DNA of 8,771 bases, taken from Lachnospiraceae bacterium (lineage in GTDB: Bacteria; Bacillota; Clostridia; Lachnospirales; Lachnospiraceae). Location of the stretch: assembly GCA_016301965.1 (NCBI GenBank), contig JAEDOO010000076.1, positions 1 to 8,771 on the forward strand, written 5' to 3'. Shown here piece after piece: positions 6,391 through 8,771 of the stretch. Position 1 is the first letter of the stretch, and each line of letters opens with the position of its first letter. The notes beneath the pieces are model-generated. The model searched no databases. It had not been told where the DNA came from and saw only the letters and a list, made by a program, of their open reading frames with translations. Made by a program: the position numbers and the translations under genes.

Positions 6391-6413
6391 GTTTTGGTTG
6401 TTTTGGTTGTTGA

Positions 6414-6558
6414 GAAAAATCGAGAGAGGGTGGGCGAGAGGTATATGTAAATTTCAGGCTCCTACTGCGCTCGCTTCGAGCCTGTAGTCTCGAAGTCGTG
6501 CTCGTTAAAGTCGCGTGAAATTTACATATACCTCTCGCCCACCCTCTCTCGATTTTTC
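6414..6558. repeat. Palindromic element copy 1: 43-bp perfect arms around a 59-nt core
   Basis: Arms 6414-6456 and 6516-6558 are perfectly complementary over 43 bp and enclose the core 6457-6515. The core, read on the minus strand, is 55/59 identical to the core of the second element at 6788-6846, but the arms of the two elements are unrelated. The outer end of the arms (GAAAAATCGAGAG and complement) gives an A-run/stem/T-run arrangement on both strands, so it may also end transcription from either side. The core holds its own 7-bp stem (6474-6480 with 6489-6495). It codes for nothing I recognise. Confidence 0.85.
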
Positions 6559-6562
6559 AATT

Positions 6563-6639
6563 TACGTTTCTATTGTGGATTCTACGTTTCTGTTATGATT
6601 TTACATCTCTATTATGAATCTACGTTTCTAATAAAATTT
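6563..6639. repeat. Four degenerate 19-20-bp tandem repeats
   Basis: The units begin TACGTTTCT at 6563, 6583 and 6621 and TACATCTCT at 6602 (spacing 20, 19, 19) and continue with a weaker shared A/T-rich half (TATTGTGGAT, GTTATGATT, ATTATGAAT, AATAAAATT). They are iteron-like in appearance, but nothing else in the window indicates an origin. The stretch from 6640 to 6743 after them contains a C-rich segment (about 6700-6720) and no gene. Confidence 0.55.
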
Positions 6640-6743
6640 CAGAAGATATGCCCCTGTTTATGACTTTCTTTCATCAGAAAAAAAGCAAACCTCAACTCAC
6701 ATCCCCCCTCACCCCACGCGCTCTCGTCCTCCACAACATAAAT

Positions 6744-6890
6744 GACGGCCGCGTGATGCAGACGGGCCAGATAGTATGTATAGGTCGCGCGACTTTAACG
6801 AGCACGACTCCGAGACCCCAGGCTCGGAGCGAGCGCAGTAGGAGCCCGAACTATACATACTATCTGGCCCGTCTGCATCACGCGGCCGTC
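6744..6890. repeat. Palindromic element copy 2: 40-bp perfect arms around the same core
   Basis: Arms 6744-6783 and 6851-6890 are perfectly complementary over 40 bp; after one G-A mismatch the stem continues for three pairs (TCG/CGA). The core 6788-6846 is the plus-strand version of the core in copy 1. The arms are GC-rich, whereas those of copy 1 are purine- and A/T-rich; the only visible arm similarity is TATGTA near the core. The element ends 16 bases beyond the aspartate kinase stop codon. It lacks a T run on the minus strand, so it is not an obvious terminator for that gene. Confidence 0.85.
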
Positions 6891-6906
6891 TCAACACAAA
6901 ACACCA

Positions 6907-8229
6907 CTACTTAACCAACGCATCATACAACGCCCGAATGGCCGTCTCAAAATCCGCATTAGCCACCCCAATAGTACAGTTAATCTCATTAGATCCCATA
7001 TCGATCATCTTGATATTCACATTAGCATCACCCAGCGCTCCAAAGAACCGGGAAGCAATACCACTGACCGAACGCATACCCTTGCCAACTACGGTTACCA
7101 TGGCCAGATCATCATCCAGAGTAATCCTGTCCGGTTTCAGACGGCGATGTAACGATTCCATGATACCGTCTTCTTTCTTCATATATTCTTCCTTCGACAT
7201 GATCACGCTGATCGTATCGATACCGGAAGGCATATGTTCAAAGGAAATATCATTCTCGTCAAAAGCTTCCAGAAGCTTCTTACAGAAGCCCACCTGGGCA
7301 TTCATCCGATGCTTTGCGATACTGATGGCCACAAAATTCTTCTTACCGGCAATACCGGTGATGGGTGTCTCTTCCTCCGGGCGGATCCGGCGGCAGATCA
7401 GAGTACCGTTCTGGTCCGGCTCATTTGTATTGCGGATATGGATCGGGATTCCCTCTCTTCTGACCGGGTACACCGCATCCTCATGCAGTACCGTAGCGCC
7501 ACGATAAGCCAGCTCACGAAGTTCGGAAAATGTCATCACATCAATTTTCTTGGGATGATCCACGATATTGGGATCTGTCAGTAAAAATCCCGTCACATCG
7601 GTCCAGTTTTCATAAATTTCTGCGCGAACTGCTCTGGCTACCAAAGCACCGGTAACATCAGAGCCTCCGCGGGAAAATGTATGGATACGTCCATTCTCAT
7701 CCGCCCCGTAAAATCCCGGGATGACCGCTGCTGAACATCCGCCGAGGCGTTCCTTTAACAGTTCATTGGTGGTTTCCGCATCCAGCGTGCCGTCTTTGTG
7801 GAAACGGATCACAGAAGCGGCATCCACAAATTCATAATCCAGATACGCAGCCAGCAGGATGCCGTTCAGATATTCCCCACGGGATGCGGCATATTCGCTG
7901 CCGATACCGCGGACAAAGGAATTTTCCAGCACTTTCAATTCATCCTTCAGGGAAAGATGCAGTCCCAGATCCTCGATGATTTCCTGATACCGCTGGCGGA
8001 TCTGGTTCAGATACTCTTCGTAAGGCTCCCCATGCTTTGCCTTATCGTAGCAGGCATACAGAAGATCCGTCACCTTCACATCGTCGGGATTTCTCTTTCC
8101 CGGGGCAGAGGGCACAATATATCTCCTGTTGGGATTCTGTTTGATGATATAGCTTATTTTTCGGAACTGTCCGGCATCCGCCAGAGAGCTTCCGCCGAAT
8201 TTAGATACAACCGGTTTTGCAATCGTCAT
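6907..8229 (-). CDS. lysC: Aspartate kinase (aspartokinase), two C-terminal ACT domains
   Basis: A 440-residue enzyme that phosphorylates aspartate to aspartyl-4-phosphate, the first step to Lys, Thr, Met and diaminopimelate. The kinase domain spans roughly 6-285: SKFGGSSLA at 9-17 (ATP/substrate site), SAPGKR at 41-46, GFYGADENG at 172-180, TFSRGGSDVTGA at 184-195, and DVTGFLLTDPNIV at 211-223. Two ACT regulatory domains follow (about 300-365 and 373-440), usually sites of Lys or Thr feedback. I placed the start at 8229 (MTIAKPVVSK). The frame is open to an ATG at 8283, but that lies within the candidate promoter and adds residues not typical of the family. The ribosome site before 8229 is weak (GAGAGAAG); the ATG at 8241 is an alternative. 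No lysine riboswitch is present in the short leader. The gene lies downstream of a C-S lyase-like gene. Confidence 0.93.
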   Translation of the reverse strand: MTIAKPVVSKFGGSSLADAGQFRKISYIIKQNPNRRYIVPSAPGKRNPDDVKVTDLLYACYDKAKHGEPYEEYLNQIRQRYQEIIEDLGLHLSLKDELKVLENSFVRGIGSEYAASRGEYLNGILLAAYLDYEFVDAASVIRFHKDGTLDAETTNELLKERLGGCSAAVIPGFYGADENGRIHTFSRGGSDVTGALVARAVRAEIYENWTDVTGFLLTDPNIVDHPKKIDVMTFSELRELAYRGATVLHEDAVYPVRREGIPIHIRNTNEPDQNGTLICRRIRPEEETPITGIAGKKNFVAISIAKHRMNAQVGFCKKLLEAFDENDISFEHMPSGIDTISVIMSKEEYMKKEDGIMESLHRRLKPDRITLDDDLAMVTVVGKGMRSVSGIASRFFGALGDANVNIKMIDMGSNEINCTIGVANADFETAIRALYDALVK

Positions 8230-8273
8230 TTTTTCTTCTCTCATCCATCCGTATTTGGTTGAAAACCACGATA

Positions 8274-8302
8274 AATATAGCATAAGACTGACTTCTCAGC
8301 AA
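8274..8302 (-). promoter_or_regulatory. Candidate promoter of the aspartate kinase gene
   Basis: On the minus strand TTGCTG (8297-8302), 17 bp, TATATT (8274-8279), with TGC before the -10 box (extended -10). The -35 box overlaps the stop codon of the upstream gene. Predicted start near 8267, giving a leader of about 37 nt. The gene could also be read from further upstream as an operon. Confidence 0.5.
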
Positions 8303-8771
8303 CCGGATTTATATTTTTTCAGTGCCTGACTCATTCTGGCCAGAGCTTCCTTAAGCTGGCTTTGGGTACAACCGTAATTGAGACGCACACTCTGCCCATC
8401 GCCAAAAATCTTCCCATCAGAAACCATAACTTTTGCTTCCTTCAAAAAGAACTTTGCCGGATTTTCCAGTCCCAGACCGCTGCAGTCCAGAAATGCCAGA
8501 TACGTAGCCTGATTATGCGGCATGGTGATTCCTTCTGTTTCCCTCACCCAATTTTCCACGATATCGCGGTTTTTCCGCAAATGCTCTCTGAGTTCTTCTT
8601 TCCAGGCATCACAGCTTCCATCATACAGTTTCTCATAAGCCGCCAGCGTCATCACATGAAAGCTTGCCATGGTTCCCAGCAGTTCTTTTTCAAATATGGC
8701 ACGAAGCTCAGGATTAGGAATAATAGCAAAACCTAGGGGTAATCCGGGGATATTGCCGATCTTGCCCTGAC
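8296..8771 (-). CDS. MalY/PatB-type PLP-dependent C-S beta-lyase / aminotransferase (C-terminal part)
   Basis: The reading frame enters from the right edge, giving about 157 C-terminal residues of a fold-type I PLP enzyme of usually 385-395. The ATG at 8670 is internal, because the frame continues upstream with GNIPGLPLGFAIIPNPELR, which matches the segment after the PLP lysine in MalY/PatB enzymes. The end, with ATYLAFLDCSGLGL, FFLKEAKVMVSDGKIFG and VRLNYGCTQSQLKEALARM, is typical: the Arg before LNYGC binds the substrate carboxylate. These enzymes cleave cystathionine or cysteine, or transaminate. The catalytic lysine itself is outside the window. It lies 66 bases upstream of aspartate kinase, consistent with Met/Asp-family metabolism. 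Confidence 0.85.
   Translation of the reverse strand, partial: QGKIGNIPGLPLGFAIIPNPELRAIFEKELLGTMASFHVMTLAAYEKLYDGSCDAWKEELREHLRKNRDIVENWVRETEGITMPHNQATYLAFLDCSGLGLENPAKFFLKEAKVMVSDGKIFGDGQSVRLNYGCTQSQLKEALARMSQALKKYKSGC

Noticed and set aside
6563..6639. CRISPR array
   Set aside because: Units are 19-20 bp with no spacers between them and are degenerate; there are no cas genes.
6695..6720. C-rich run as a G-quadruplex on the minus strand
   Set aside because: Only two clear runs of four or more G occur on that strand, too few for a convincing four-run quadruplex.
6648..6914. Short open frames across palindrome 2 on both strands
   Set aside because: Their sequence is dictated by the palindrome arms and core; neither resembles a protein and they share no start context.
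8230..8295. Lysine riboswitch upstream of aspartate kinase
   Set aside because: The leader is only about 37-66 nt, far too short for the roughly 170-nt lysine aptamer.

Overview
The window looks like the chromosome of an anaerobic, low-to-moderate-GC Firmicute, most likely a gut Lachnospiraceae species (Blautia-like). This is inferred from the style of the proteins, the strong AGGAGG-type ribosome sites, the consensus sigma-A promoters and the AT-rich intergenic DNA. No taxonomic marker was searched. All protein genes are on the minus strand; a single tRNA is on the plus strand.

Region 1 (1-3891, minus) is a compact operon read hypB, then a 928-residue iron-sulfur/FAD oxidoreductase, then hypA (cut by the window edge). 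It has a clear promoter (TTGACA, 18 bp, TATAAT) and a hairpin at the very 5' end of the predicted mRNA. HypA and HypB deliver nickel to metalloenzymes. The large oxidoreductase combines a winged-helix-like start, several cysteine cluster motifs and a GltD/NfnB-type FAD and NAD(P) module. The operon suggests nickel-enzyme maturation coupled to electron transfer, but the target nickel enzyme is not in view.

Region 2 (3929-4383, minus) has no normal gene. It holds what looks like a complete, independent transcript of about 380 nt with its own consensus promoter and terminator. Inside are four tiny reading frames (2-7 codons), each with a Shine-Dalgarno sequence, plus a fifth Shine-Dalgarno with no start codon. 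This is one of the two candidate novel elements.

Region 3 (4441-6128, minus) is a single-gene unit: nicotinate phosphoribosyltransferase (pncB) with promoter, an inverted-repeat operator candidate just downstream of the start point, and a long hairpin terminator. Back to back with it on the plus strand is tRNA-Gln(CUG) with a perfect consensus promoter and an intrinsic terminator (6224-6390).

Region 4 (6414-6890) is the most unusual part. Two large perfect palindromes have arms of 43 and 40 bp that are unrelated to each other in sequence. Each encloses nearly the same 59-nt core (55 of 59 identical), in opposite orientation. The core contains a 7-bp stem with a compensatory base-pair change between the copies. 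Between the two palindromes lie four degenerate 19-20-bp tandem repeats. I do not recognise this element family.

Region 5 (6907-8771, minus) carries the 3' part of a MalY/PatB-type PLP-dependent C-S lyase/aminotransferase followed by a monofunctional aspartate kinase with two ACT domains. Both fit amino-acid metabolism (Asp/Met/Lys/Thr). A candidate promoter overlaps the end of the first gene, so aspartate kinase may be transcribed separately.
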